Assembly: GCA_003649745.1 (NCBI GenBank)
Contig: QMST01000027.1
Span: forward strand, 1-6,822
Reading direction: 5' to 3'
DNA length: 6,822 nucleotides
DNA from: Thermoplasmata archaeon
GTDB taxonomy: Archaea; Thermoplasmatota; E2; DHVEG-1; B8-G13
The notes beneath the pieces were generated by a model that was not told the origin of the DNA, made no database searches, and saw nothing but the letters and a program-made list of their open reading frames with translations. Within the stretch, counting starts at the first letter, position 1, and every line of letters starts with the position of its first letter. Both the position numbers and the translations under genes were made by a program. Positions 1 to 6,081 of this stretch are shown here, one piece after another.

Positions 1-385
1 AGGTAGAGCAAAACATGGTTTGCCTGTTGGCGCACGTTTAAACTGCGTTGATAACACTGGGGCAAAAATCGTTGAAATAGTTATGACTCCAAATATAAAA
101 GGAGTACATAGGAGATACCCAGCTGCAGGTATAGGTGACATGGTAGTAGTAAGTGTTAAAAAGGGAACACCTGAGATGAAAAGACAGTTGTTTAGAGCGG
201 TTATAGTAAGGCAGAGAAGACCATTTAGAAGACCTGATGGAACGATGGTGCAATTTGAGGACAATGCTGCAGTGATTGTAACACCAGAGGGGGATATGAA
301 AGGATCTATGATAAAAGGACCTGTTGCATTGGAGGCTGCTGAAAGATGGCCACGAATTGCTGCTGCAGCCTCTATGATAGTATAA
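1..385 (+). CDS. rpl14p: 50S ribosomal protein L14 (uL14), 5'-partial
   Basis: uL14 is a large-subunit protein that binds 23S rRNA at the subunit interface and contributes to the bridge with the 30S subunit. The first whole codon is at position 2 and the stop is TAA at 383-385, giving 127 visible residues. Archaeal uL14 is about 132 residues, so only around five N-terminal residues lie outside the window. Clear family signatures are [16 protein letters not shown] near the start, [20 protein letters not shown] in the middle, [13 protein letters not shown] and [20 protein letters not shown] at the end. A TTG at 20-22 could be taken as a start, but the codons before it (GRAKHG) continue the family's N-terminal alignment with no stop, so the gene almost certainly begins upstream. 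It is the first visible gene of the operon; uS17 would be the expected neighbour upstream, outside the window. Confidence 0.97.
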   Translation, partial: GRAKHGLPVGARLNCVDNTGAKIVEIVMTPNIKGVHRRYPAAGIGDMVVVSVKKGTPEMKRQLFRAVIVRQRRPFRRPDGTMVQFEDNAAVIVTPEGDMKGSMIKGPVALEAAERWPRIAAAASMIV

Positions 386-445
386 AAAAATTTAAAAACT
401 AAGGTGAAATAAGGAGGAAATTTAAGTTAGAAAGGAGATAAAAAA
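386..445 (+). promoter_or_regulatory. uL14-uL24 spacer with three SD-like sites and an AT-rich TATA-like stretch
   Basis: This 60-nt spacer is the longest gap between ribosomal genes in the window. It holds three purine-rich sites resembling the anti-SD complement: AAGGTGA at 401-407, AAGGAGG at 411-417 and AGGAG at 433-437. Only the last is correctly placed (8 nt) for the uL24 ATG at 446. The AT-rich run at 381-399 could serve as an internal TATA box, which would put a start site near 415-425. That promoter idea is inference and weak, since the base composition is AT-rich throughout. Confidence 0.3.
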
Positions 446-1060
446 ATGGTGTCAACTCAACCAAGAAAACAGAGAAAAATGTTGTATAATGCACCACTTC
501 ACAGGAGAAGAAAATGGTTAGCTGCACATCTAGATGAGCCTCTATTGTTGAAATATGACAGAAGAAGCCTACCTGTGATCAAAGGTGACACAGTGAAAAT
601 CATGAGAGGCATATTCAGAGGACATGTGAACAAGGTTGCCAAGGTTGATGTTAAAAAAGGTTTTGTTGAGGTTGAAGGAGCAATAATGACCAAGGCTGAT
701 GGTAAAAAAGTAGCAAAACCAATACATCCAAGTAACTTGCTCATAACAAAACTTAATCTCACAGATCCCTGGAGGAGAAAAAAACTAGAAAAGGGTCTGC
801 CAGAAGAGGTTAAAAAAGAAATTGAAAAAGAAGCAGAAGAGCAACTCAGAGAGATAGAAGAGGAAAAAACAAAAGAACAGGCTGAGACAGAAAAAACCGA
901 GGAGATAAAAGAGGGAGAAAAGAAAAAAGAGGAGAAGGTAGAGGAAAAACCTGTGGAGAAAAAAACAGAAAGTAAACCATCTGCCAAGAAAACAACCATG
1001 AAAAAACCATCTGGTAAAAAAACTAGTAAAACCGAGAAGGAGGAGGTGAAAAAACAGTGA
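446..1060 (+). CDS. rpl24p: 50S ribosomal protein L24 (uL24) with long Lys/Glu-rich C-terminal tail
   Basis: uL24 is an early-assembling large-subunit protein that binds 23S rRNA near the polypeptide exit tunnel. The archaeal-type N-terminus (VSTQPRKQRKMLYNAPLHRR) is at residues 2-21, followed by a KOW-type SH3-like barrel at about 44-80 (VIKGDTVKIMRGIFRGHVNK) and the conserved PIHPSNLLITKLNLTDPWR at 92-110. The usual archaeal protein ends soon after this. Here residues 118-204 form an added low-complexity tail: first Glu/Lys-rich and probably helical (118-170), then Lys/Ser/Thr/Pro-rich with repeated KKPSGKKT-like units. The ATG at 446 has AGGAG 8 nt upstream and an in-frame stop at 428, so the start is secure. 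The TGA stop overlaps the GTG start of the eS4 gene, implying translational coupling. The tail is probably disordered; its role is unknown. Confidence 0.96.
   Translation: MVSTQPRKQRKMLYNAPLHRRRKWLAAHLDEPLLLKYDRRSLPVIKGDTVKIMRGIFRGHVNKVAKVDVKKGFVEVEGAIMTKADGKKVAKPIHPSNLLITKLNLTDPWRRKKLEKGLPEEVKKEIEKEAEEQLREIEEEKTKEQAETEKTEEIKEGEKKKEEKVEEKPVEKKTESKPSAKKTTMKKPSGKKTSKTEKEEVKKQ
1037..1059 (+). promoter_or_regulatory. Strong Shine-Dalgarno inside the uL24 tail, deciding the GTG start of eS4
   Basis: The run AAGGAGGAGGTGA at 1037-1049 contains GGAGGTGA, a full complement to the conserved 3' end of 16S rRNA, 7 nt before the GTG at 1057. It is simultaneously uL24 coding sequence (Lys-Glu-Glu-Val codons in the tail). 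In the eS4 frame an in-frame TAA at 1027 is followed by no ATG, GTG or TTG until 1057, so GTG is the only usable upstream start. Confidence 0.85.
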
Positions 1061-1776
1061 GTAAACATCTCAAAAGACTAGCTGCACCAAGAGCTTTGAA
1101 AATAGAAAGGAAAAAAGAGAAATGGTCTATAAGATCAACATGTGGACCTCATCCCCTTGAGAGATCCATACCCTTAGGATTAGTAGTTAGAGACTACCTC
1201 AAACTATGTGACAAAGCCAGCGAGGCTAAAAAAATCATTGGAAAAGGAGAGATCATAGTAGATGGGAAACCCAGGAGAGATATCAGATACCCCTGTGGTT
1301 TGATGGATGTGATATCCATACCAAAGTTAAAAAAACATTATCGAGTACTCATGGATAAAAGAGGAAAACTAACACTTGTTCCAATCCCAAACAATGAGGC
1401 AAAATGGAAATACTGTAGAATAGAGGATAAAACAGTTTTAAAAGGTAAAAAAACCCAGTTGAACCTGCATGATGGGAGAAACATCTTAGTTGATAAAGAC
1501 TCCTACAAGACAAATGATACCCTAAAGATCTCTCTACCGGATCAAAAAATACTATATCTTCTACCATTCAAAGAAGGAACAACCTCCATGATAATCGGTG
1601 GTACCCACATTGGAGAAATCGCAGTTATAGATAAAATAGAAGTGACCAGATCATCTATGCCAAATGTTGTTCATCTTAAAAATAAGGATGAAAAATTCCA
1701 AACTATAAAAGATTATGTTTTCCCCATTGGGAAAAACAAACCTGAGCTAACTCTTCCAGGAGTGGAGATAGAATAA
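1057..1776 (+). CDS. rps4e: 30S ribosomal protein S4e (eS4)
   Basis: eS4 is a small-subunit protein of archaea and eukaryotes, absent from bacteria and unrelated to bacterial uS4. The 239 residues match the usual archaeal length. The N-terminal RS4NT region (residues 2-40) carries HLKRLAAP and GPHPLERSIPLG. An S4-type RNA-binding fold follows at about 42-92 (LVVRDYLKLCDKASEAKKI, then GEIIVDGKPRRDIRYPCGLMDV), then the S4e central domain to about 170 and a C-terminal KOW-like segment (GGTHIGEIAVIDKIEV) at 181-196. Translation begins at GTG; the first residues (SKHLKRL) are slightly shorter than the common archaeal form with a GPR-type lead-in, and no upstream start is available. The gene overlaps uL24 by 4 nt (GTGA) and is separated from uL5 by 1 nt. 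Confidence 0.96.
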   Translation: MSKHLKRLAAPRALKIERKKEKWSIRSTCGPHPLERSIPLGLVVRDYLKLCDKASEAKKIIGKGEIIVDGKPRRDIRYPCGLMDVISIPKLKKHYRVLMDKRGKLTLVPIPNNEAKWKYCRIEDKTVLKGKKTQLNLHDGRNILVDKDSYKTNDTLKISLPDQKILYLLPFKEGTTSMIIGGTHIGEIAVIDKIEVTRSSMPNVVHLKNKDEKFQTIKDYVFPIGKNKPELTLPGVEIE

Positions 1777-1777
1777 A

Positions 1778-2296
1778 ATGAACAAGGACAACCCTATGTG
1801 TAAACCCAGAATAGCAAAGGTCACAGTCAATATAGGCGTGGGTGAAGCTGGAGAGAGACTCAAAAAAGCAGAAACAGTGCTAGAAAACCTTACAGGACAT
1901 AAACCAGTGGAAACTATATCAAAAACAACCAACAAGGAATGGGGCATTAGAAAAGGAATGCCCATCGGATGCAAGGTAACACTAAGAGGAAAAGATGCAG
2001 AGGATTTCCTAATCAAAGCATTCAAGATAAGAAAAAACAGGATACCGGATTACTCATTTGATGATGACGGCAATGTCTCATTTGGTATCCCAGATCATAC
2101 CTTGTTTGAGGGCCAAAAATATGACCCAGAGATTGGAATATTTGGAATGGATGTCTCCATAACAATAGAGAAACCAGGGTATAGAGTTAAACATCGGAGA
2201 ATAGCTCGTAAAAAAATCCCAAGAAAACACAGAGTTACCATGGAGGAAGCAATAGAGTTTCTATCCAACAAATTCAACTTGGAGGTTATAACCTGA
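1778..2296 (+). CDS. rpl5p: 50S ribosomal protein L5 (uL5)
   Basis: uL5 belongs to the central protuberance of the large subunit, where it binds 5S rRNA with uL18 and contacts P-site tRNA. The 172-residue archaeal form is full length. Diagnostic blocks are [20 protein letters not shown] at residues 5-24, [20 protein letters not shown] at 24-43, [16 protein letters not shown] at 56-71, the D(P)[11 protein letters not shown] block at 117-128 and the basic C-terminal stretch [20 protein letters not shown] at 132-151. The ATG at 1778 has AGGAGTGG at 1758-1765 ahead of it, inside the end of eS4. The stop (TGA, 2294-2296) overlaps the uS14 start by one base, as TGATG, so reinitiation is the likely way uS14 is translated. 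Confidence 0.97.
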   Translation: MNKDNPMCKPRIAKVTVNIGVGEAGERLKKAETVLENLTGHKPVETISKTTNKEWGIRKGMPIGCKVTLRGKDAEDFLIKAFKIRKNRIPDYSFDDDGNVSFGIPDHTLFEGQKYDPEIGIFGMDVSITIEKPGYRVKHRRIARKKIPRKHRVTMEEAIEFLSNKFNLEVIT

Positions 2297-2451
2297 TGAA
2301 GATAAAAAAAAGAGAAAAAGAATATGGACGTAAAGAAGGCTGCGAAAGATGCGGCAGAAAAAGAGGAATCATAAGAAAATATGGTTTACATTTATGCAGA
2401 CAATGTTTCAGAGAAAAAGCAGAGGAACTAGGTTTTAAGAAATACGATTAA
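2296..2451 (+). CDS. rps14p: 30S ribosomal protein S14 type Z (uS14), zinc-binding
   Basis: This 51-residue gene encodes uS14, a small-subunit head protein bound to the 3' major domain of 16S rRNA. It reads [15 protein letters not shown], then a four-cysteine zinc ribbon with C16 and C19 (CERC) and C34 and C37 (CRQC), spaced CX2C-X14-CX2C. This is the short zinc-coordinating form usual in archaea. The C-terminus [14 protein letters not shown] is also typical. The ATG overlaps the uL5 TGA by one base, with GGAGG at 2281-2285 about 10 nt upstream. The gene is easily missed because of its size, but its position between uL5 and uS8 is exactly where the family belongs. Confidence 0.97.
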   Translation: MKIKKREKEYGRKEGCERCGRKRGIIRKYGLHLCRQCFREKAEELGFKKYD

Positions 2452-2472
2452 AAAAGGGGGTAAAAAGAGAGG

Positions 2473-2862
2473 ATGTTAAATGATCCATTATCAGATGCAA
2501 TGTCCACTATTAAAAACGCGGAGCAGAAAGGAAAAAAAGAGTGTATAATAAAACCAGCGTCAAAGGTGATCGGTGGTGTGTTAAAGGTTTTAAAAGAAGA
2601 GGGTTACATCAAAGAGTTCGAACTTATAGAGGATGGAAAAGCAGGTGTGTTTAAGGTAACCTTAAACGGTGTTATAAACGACTGCGGTGTGATAAAGCCA
2701 AGATACCCTGTGAAATACATAGAGCTGGAAAAATGGGAAAACAGATATCTACCAGCTCGTGATTTCGGCATACTAATACTAACCACAACGAATGGTATAA
2801 TATCTCAGAAAAAGGCAAAAAAAGACAACATAGGAGGAAAACTTCTGGCATATGCCTACTAA
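2473..2862 (+). CDS. rps8p: 30S ribosomal protein S8 (uS8)
   Basis: uS8 is a primary 16S rRNA-binding protein that organises the central domain (platform) of the small subunit. The 129-residue length matches archaeal uS8 (about 130). It begins [19 protein letters not shown]; an N-terminal alpha/beta domain spans about 1-65. The C-terminal domain has [20 protein letters not shown] at 76-95, [20 protein letters not shown], and the archaeal ending [11 protein letters not shown] at 119-129. The start ATG follows a G-rich SD region at 2455-2472 in a 21-nt gap after uS14. In Escherichia coli S8 represses its own operon; I see no matching rRNA-like target here. Confidence 0.97.
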   Translation: MLNDPLSDAMSTIKNAEQKGKKECIIKPASKVIGGVLKVLKEEGYIKEFELIEDGKAGVFKVTLNGVINDCGVIKPRYPVKYIELEKWENRYLPARDFGILILTTTNGIISQKKAKKDNIGGKLLAYAY

Positions 2863-2897
2863 AACAACACCTATACATATGGAGGGTTATAAAAAAC

Positions 2898-3440
2898 ATG
2901 GCGAAGATCCCAGAAATTGTTAAAAAAATACCAATACCAGAAAACGTTCAGGTTAACATAACCGAAAAAGGTATCGTAGAGGTTAAAAGTGAAAAAGCAA
3001 TGCTTTCTAGAGAGCTAAAACACCATAGGATAAAAATAGAGGTCAAAGGTAACAATGTCGAGGTAAAATGCGAGCTGCCAAAGAAGAAGGAAAAAGCATT
3101 AGTTGGAACCTTCGCTGCACATATCAGAAACATGATAAAAGGCGTAACCGAAGGTTTTGAATACAAGATGAAAACCGTGTACTCACACTTTCCCATAAAG
3201 ACAAGAGTAGATGGAAACGAGTTTATAATAGAAAACTTCCTAGGCGAGCGCTTCCCGAGAAAAGCAAAGGTACTTGAAGGTGTCCAAGTTGAGATCAAAG
3301 GGGAAATGATATACGTCAGAGGAGCAGATAAAGAAAAAGTCGGGCAGACAGTGGCAAATATTGAAAGAGCCACGAGGATAAAAGATAGAGATATCAGGGT
3401 GTTTCAAGATGGGATTTATCTAATTAGTAAAGGAGAATAA
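2898..3440 (+). CDS. rpl6p: 50S ribosomal protein L6 (uL6)
   Basis: uL6 binds 23S rRNA near the sarcin-ricin loop at the factor-binding site of the large subunit. The 180 residues contain the expected two repeated alpha/beta domains: domain 1 at roughly 8-85 (IPIPENVQVNITEKGIVEVK, then FAAHIRNMIKGVTEGFEYKM) and domain 2 at about 90-175 (SHFPIKTRV, ENFLGERFPRKAKVLEGVQV, then KVGQTVANIERATRIKDRDI). The ending VFQDGIYLISKGE is typical of archaeal and eukaryotic uL6. The ATG at 2898 has GGAGGG at 2881-2886, 11 nt upstream, within a 35-nt gap after uS8. No truncation or frame problem is seen. Confidence 0.97.
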   Translation: MAKIPEIVKKIPIPENVQVNITEKGIVEVKSEKAMLSRELKHHRIKIEVKGNNVEVKCELPKKKEKALVGTFAAHIRNMIKGVTEGFEYKMKTVYSHFPIKTRVDGNEFIIENFLGERFPRKAKVLEGVQVEIKGEMIYVRGADKEKVGQTVANIERATRIKDRDIRVFQDGIYLISKGE

Positions 3441-3465
3441 AAAAGTGGCTGATAACCATGAATGA
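3431..3465 (+). promoter_or_regulatory. eL32 initiation region with SD matched to an out-of-frame GTG mini-ORF
   Basis: The best SD, AGGAG at 3431-3435, lies 22 nt from the eL32 ATG at 3458, which is too far for normal use. It is 9 nt from a GTG at 3445 in another frame. That GTG opens a six-codon reading frame (VADNHE) ending in TGA at 3463-3465, five bases beyond the eL32 ATG. Either eL32 is reached by termination-reinitiation from this mini-ORF, or one base in CC at 3456-3457 is extra and the true start is the GTG. The sequence alone cannot decide. Confidence 0.35.
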
Positions 3466-4150
3466 CAAAGAAGAATTTATTAAAAAACTCACATCCATCG
3501 AAGGCATAGGCAGAGCGAAGGCTTTGCAAATATACGAAAACAATTTCGACTCAATAGAGAAAATAAAAAAAGCTAGCATAGAAGACCTTGCCAAGATCAA
3601 AGGAATCAGTAAAGACCTGGCTAAAAAAATCAAAGATAATTTAGAAACAAAGGAGACTGAGGAGGCTAAAACTACTGAGAAAGAAGAAAAAATTGAAAAA
3701 AAAGAGGAAGAAGTTGAAATAGTTGAGAAAGAGAAAAAATATGAGGTAAAAATAAAACCTGAGCTGTTACCTCAAATAAAAAAAGCGTTAAGGATTAAAA
3801 AAACATTGAAGAAAAAGAAACCTGAGTTTTTGAGACAGGAATGGTTTAGATACAAACGATTATCTGAAAACTGGCGTAGACCAAAAGGGTTAACATCAAA
3901 GATGCGTAAACACATGAAATACAGGATAAGCACGGTAAAAATCGGGTTTAGAAGCCCTAGAGAGGCTAGATACCTCCATCCATCTGGATTTGAAGAAATA
4001 ACTGTTTGCAATGTTAAAGATCTAGAGAAAATCGATGGTAAAAGACAAGCTGCAAGAATAAGCGGAACAGTTGGAACTAGAAAAAGAATTGAAATTGAAA
4101 AAAAAGCCGATGAGATGGGAATAAGGATACTAAACAAATTAAATAAGTGA
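3458..4150 (+). CDS. rpl32e: 50S ribosomal protein L32e (eL32) with N-terminal helix-hairpin-helix extension
   Basis: eL32 is a large-subunit protein shared by archaea and eukaryotes. The conserved core occupies about residues 100-230: FLRQEWFRYKRLSENWRRPK at 124-143, KMRKHMKYRISTVKIGFRSP, the RYLHPSGFEEITVCNVKDLE block, and RISGTVGTRKRIEIEKKADE toward the end. Ahead of it lie about 62 residues with two hairpin motifs, SIEGIGRAKALQI (13-25) and IKGISKDLAKKI (47-58), the pattern of tandem HhH nucleic-acid-binding domains. A Lys/Glu-rich linker (63-97), probably helical or disordered, joins the two parts. Short archaeal eL32 proteins lack this extension; a comparable one is known in haloarchaea. 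The start at ATG 3458 is the only ATG before the first hairpin, but its SD spacing is poor (see the initiation region). The stop is 24 nt before the eL19 start. Confidence 0.95.
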   Translation: MNDKEEFIKKLTSIEGIGRAKALQIYENNFDSIEKIKKASIEDLAKIKGISKDLAKKIKDNLETKETEEAKTTEKEEKIEKKEEEVEIVEKEKKYEVKIKPELLPQIKKALRIKKTLKKKKPEFLRQEWFRYKRLSENWRRPKGLTSKMRKHMKYRISTVKIGFRSPREARYLHPSGFEEITVCNVKDLEKIDGKRQAARISGTVGTRKRIEIEKKADEMGIRILNKLNK

Positions 4151-4174
4151 GAAAGAGGGAGTGAAAAGGATAAA

Positions 4175-4834
4175 ATGACTGATTTGAGAAATCAACGAAG
4201 ACTTGCTGCAGAACTACTAAAATGCGGTGTAAACAGAGTCTGGATTGATGAGGATAGAATGGATGAGATTGCAAAAGCAGTAACAAGAAATGATATAAGA
4301 ATTCTAATAAAAGGTGGTGCAATAACAAAAAGACCAGAAAAGGGAATATCCACCGGGAGAAAAAAGAAACTTAAAATGCAAAAAGAAAAAGGCCGTAGAA
4401 GAGGACATGGATCAAGAAGAGGAGCCAAATATGCGAGATTCCCTAGAAAAAGAAGATGGATCATAACCATAAGATCCGTAAGAAAAGTATTGAAACTTTT
4501 AAAAGAAAAAAACCTGATAGATAAAAAAATTTATCGTAAATATTATCTATCGGCCAAGGGAGGATCTTTTAGAAGCAAGGAACACTTATTATCCCACTTA
4601 GTCTCAGATAAGGTTATAAAAGAGGAGGATAAGAAAAAAATTCTTGAAGAACTAAAAAAACAAGAGGAAAAAGAAACAAAAAAGATAGAAAAAACAAAAG
4701 AGGAAAAAAAGACTGAGAAAATAGAAACCAAGAAAAAAGAAGAAAACAAGAGAAGTACTAGGAAGAAAACAAAATCAAAAACCACAGGTAAAACCAAAAA
4801 AACATCAACAAAAAAGGAGGGTAAGAAAGAATGA
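4175..4834 (+). CDS. rpl19e: 50S ribosomal protein L19e (eL19) with extended Lys-rich C-terminal tail
   Basis: eL19 is an archaeal/eukaryotic large-subunit protein with no bacterial homologue; it binds 23S rRNA and takes part in an intersubunit bridge. The core runs from residue 1 to about 150: DLRNQRRLAAELLKCGVNRV at 3-22, then the IRILIKGGAITKRPEKGIST block, the very basic GRRRGHGSRRGAKYARFPRK at 73-92, and WIITIRSVRKVLKLL followed by YRKYYLSAKGGSFRS. Archaeal eL19 is usually about 150 residues; this one has 219. The extra tail (about 155-219) is Glu/Lys-rich first and then Lys/Thr/Ser-rich (KKTKSKTTGKTKKTSTKK), closely resembling the composition of the uL24 tail. The stop overlaps the uL18 start by 4 nt (ATGA), and the tail codons include the uL18 SD. 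Confidence 0.96.
   Translation: MTDLRNQRRLAAELLKCGVNRVWIDEDRMDEIAKAVTRNDIRILIKGGAITKRPEKGISTGRKKKLKMQKEKGRRRGHGSRRGAKYARFPRKRRWIITIRSVRKVLKLLKEKNLIDKKIYRKYYLSAKGGSFRSKEHLLSHLVSDKVIKEEDKKKILEELKKQEEKETKKIEKTKEEKKTEKIETKKKEENKRSTRKKTKSKTTGKTKKTSTKKEGKKE
4814..4833 (+). promoter_or_regulatory. Shine-Dalgarno for uL18 embedded in the eL19 tail
   Basis: AAGGAGGGT at 4814-4822 lies 8 nt before the uL18 ATG at 4831 and encodes Lys-Glu-Gly in the eL19 frame. Together with the ATGA stop/start overlap it suggests coupled translation of eL19 and uL18. Confidence 0.75.
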
Positions 4835-5343
4835 AACAGGGACCAAAATTTAGGGTTAAACCAAGGAGACAAAGAGATGGAAAGACAAATTATAGAAAAA
4901 GATTGAAACTGTTGAAATCAAAAAAACCAAGAATTGTTGTACGTAAAACACTAAAAAACATAATTGTCCAATTTATAAATTACAATATAAAAGGAGATGA
5001 AGTGTTAACATCAGCGATTTCAAGCGAGCTAAAAAATAAGAAATACAATTGGAAATTTTCTACATCCAACACACCTGCTGCATACCTAACAGGTTTATTA
5101 GCAGGAAAAAGAGCTGCTGAAAAAGGCATAAAAGAGGGAATATTAGATATAGGTTTGCATCACCCATCAACAGGTTCAAAAGTTTTCGCCGTAGTTAAAG
5201 GACTAAAAGAAGCAGGTGTATCCTGCCCCTGTGACCCCTCAAAAATACCAACTGAGGATAGAATTTTAGGGAAACATCTAAACGAGGCAATTCCAAAAGA
5301 GGTAGAAAATATAAAAAACAAAATACTAGGTAAGGGAGCATAA
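4831..5343 (+). CDS. rpl18p: 50S ribosomal protein L18 (uL18)
   Basis: uL18 binds 5S rRNA and, with uL5, anchors it in the central protuberance. The 170-residue protein is of archaeal type: N-terminal [20 protein letters not shown] at 8-27, [20 protein letters not shown] at 32-51, [14 protein letters not shown], the [20 protein letters not shown] block at 80-99, [20 protein letters not shown] at 104-123, and [11 protein letters not shown] near the end. A CPC dipeptide-type motif at residues 132-134 sits where, from memory of the family, a non-cysteine VPH-like segment is common. The start at 4831 is fixed by the SD in the eL19 tail and the family N-terminus. The gene ends 5 nt before uS5. Confidence 0.96.
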   Translation: MKQGPKFRVKPRRQRDGKTNYRKRLKLLKSKKPRIVVRKTLKNIIVQFINYNIKGDEVLTSAISSELKNKKYNWKFSTSNTPAAYLTGLLAGKRAAEKGIKEGILDIGLHHPSTGSKVFAVVKGLKEAGVSCPCDPSKIPTEDRILGKHLNEAIPKEVENIKNKILGKGA

Positions 5344-5348
5344 AACCT

Positions 5349-6080
5349 ATGACAGAAGAAAAAATTGAGGAAAAAACAGAAGCTGCACCACAAGTGGAAA
5401 TGCCCCTAGACTGGGTTCCAAGAACAAGACTAGGAAAACTAGTCAAAGAGGGAAAAATCACCAACATGAGCGATGCAATCAAAACAGGGCTGCCAATAAA
5501 AGAACCAGAAATAGTGGATATCCTACTACCAAATTTAGAAGATGAAATCCTGGATGTGAACATGGTTCAAAGAATGACAGACTCCGGTAGAAGAGTAAAA
5601 TTTGTAATAACCGTAGCAGTTGGAAACAAAAACGGTTACATAGGCCTAGGTCAAGCTAAAGGAAAAGAAGTAGGAGCAAGCATTAGAAAAGCCATCGAAA
5701 ACGCTAAACTAAACATGATAGAGATCAAAAGAGGCTGTGGTTCATGGGAATGCAGCTGCGGCAAACCACACACAATACCCTTCACTGTAAAAGGTAAAAG
5801 CGGCTCTGTTGAAGTAACAATAAAACCAGCGCCTAGAGGCGTAGGTTTAGCAGTTGGAGAAATAGCAAAAAAAATACTTGACCTAGCAGGTGTACACGAT
5901 GCATGGGGTTTCGCCCGTGGAACAACCAGGACAACAGTCAACTATGCAAAAGCAGTTTTTGATGCCCTTAAAAAAACATCAGTGATTAGATTAAAAGAAG
6001 AAGAAAAAAAGAGACTAAGTGTAATATCAGGGTTCGCACCGTTAGAGGAAAACACTGTGGAAAAGGAGGAAAAACAATAA
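5349..6080 (+). CDS. rps5p: 30S ribosomal protein S5 (uS5)
   Basis: uS5 sits at the mRNA entry side of the small subunit, helping decoding accuracy and mRNA unwinding. The 243-residue protein has a short acidic N-terminal lead (1-17), then [20 protein letters not shown] at 19-38. The double-stranded RNA-binding-like N-domain covers about 65-130 ([20 protein letters not shown], then [20 protein letters not shown]). The C-terminal uS5 fold follows, with [20 protein letters not shown] at 158-177 and [20 protein letters not shown] at 181-200. The three cysteines C130, C135 and C137 in [18 protein letters not shown] are the archaeal/eukaryotic signature. The ATG at 5349 has GGGAG at 5334-5338, 10 nt upstream; the internal ATG at residue 18 has no comparable SD. 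The C-terminus is Glu/Lys-rich, and its codons at 6063-6070 (AAGGAGGA) form the uL30 SD. Confidence 0.97.
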   Translation: MTEEKIEEKTEAAPQVEMPLDWVPRTRLGKLVKEGKITNMSDAIKTGLPIKEPEIVDILLPNLEDEILDVNMVQRMTDSGRRVKFVITVAVGNKNGYIGLGQAKGKEVGASIRKAIENAKLNMIEIKRGCGSWECSCGKPHTIPFTVKGKSGSVEVTIKPAPRGVGLAVGEIAKKILDLAGVHDAWGFARGTTRTTVNYAKAVFDALKKTSVIRLKEEEKKRLSVISGFAPLEENTVEKEEKQ

Positions 6081-6081
6081 T

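Noticed and set aside
20..385. uL14 starting at the TTG at position 20
   Set aside because: The frame is open to the window edge and the upstream codons fit the uL14 N-terminus; the TTG encodes Leu of the conserved LPVGAR block.
790..1055. CRISPR or tandem repeat array in the A-rich tail-coding DNA
   Set aside because: The repetition is compositional (AAA, GAG and GAA codons) without regular repeat-spacer units, and the reading frame is intact.
499..1068. Long open frame on the minus strand opposite uL24
   Set aside because: It is the antisense of the Lys/Glu-rich tail, giving a Ser/Phe-rich translation with no SD or family resemblance; a shadow of the real gene.
1750..1800. Possible autoregulatory rRNA-mimic hairpin near the uL5 start, as for S8 in the E. 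coli spc operon
   Set aside because: I could find no convincing inverted repeat or S8-site-like structure by eye around the uL5 start.
2879..2923. Short ATG frame after CATATGGAGG just before uL6
   Set aside because: Only 14 codons and out of frame with uL6, and its start overlaps the uL6 SD; most likely chance.
2948..3373. Minus-strand open frame opposite uL6, hydrophobic enough to look like a membrane protein
   Set aside because: The apparent hydrophobicity arises from reading purine-rich coding DNA backwards. It lies wholly inside a well-conserved gene and lacks any initiation signal.
4543..4872. Minus-strand open frame opposite the eL19 tail resembling transmembrane segments
   Set aside because: Antisense of Lys/Glu codons gives Phe/Leu/Ser; no independent evidence of coding.
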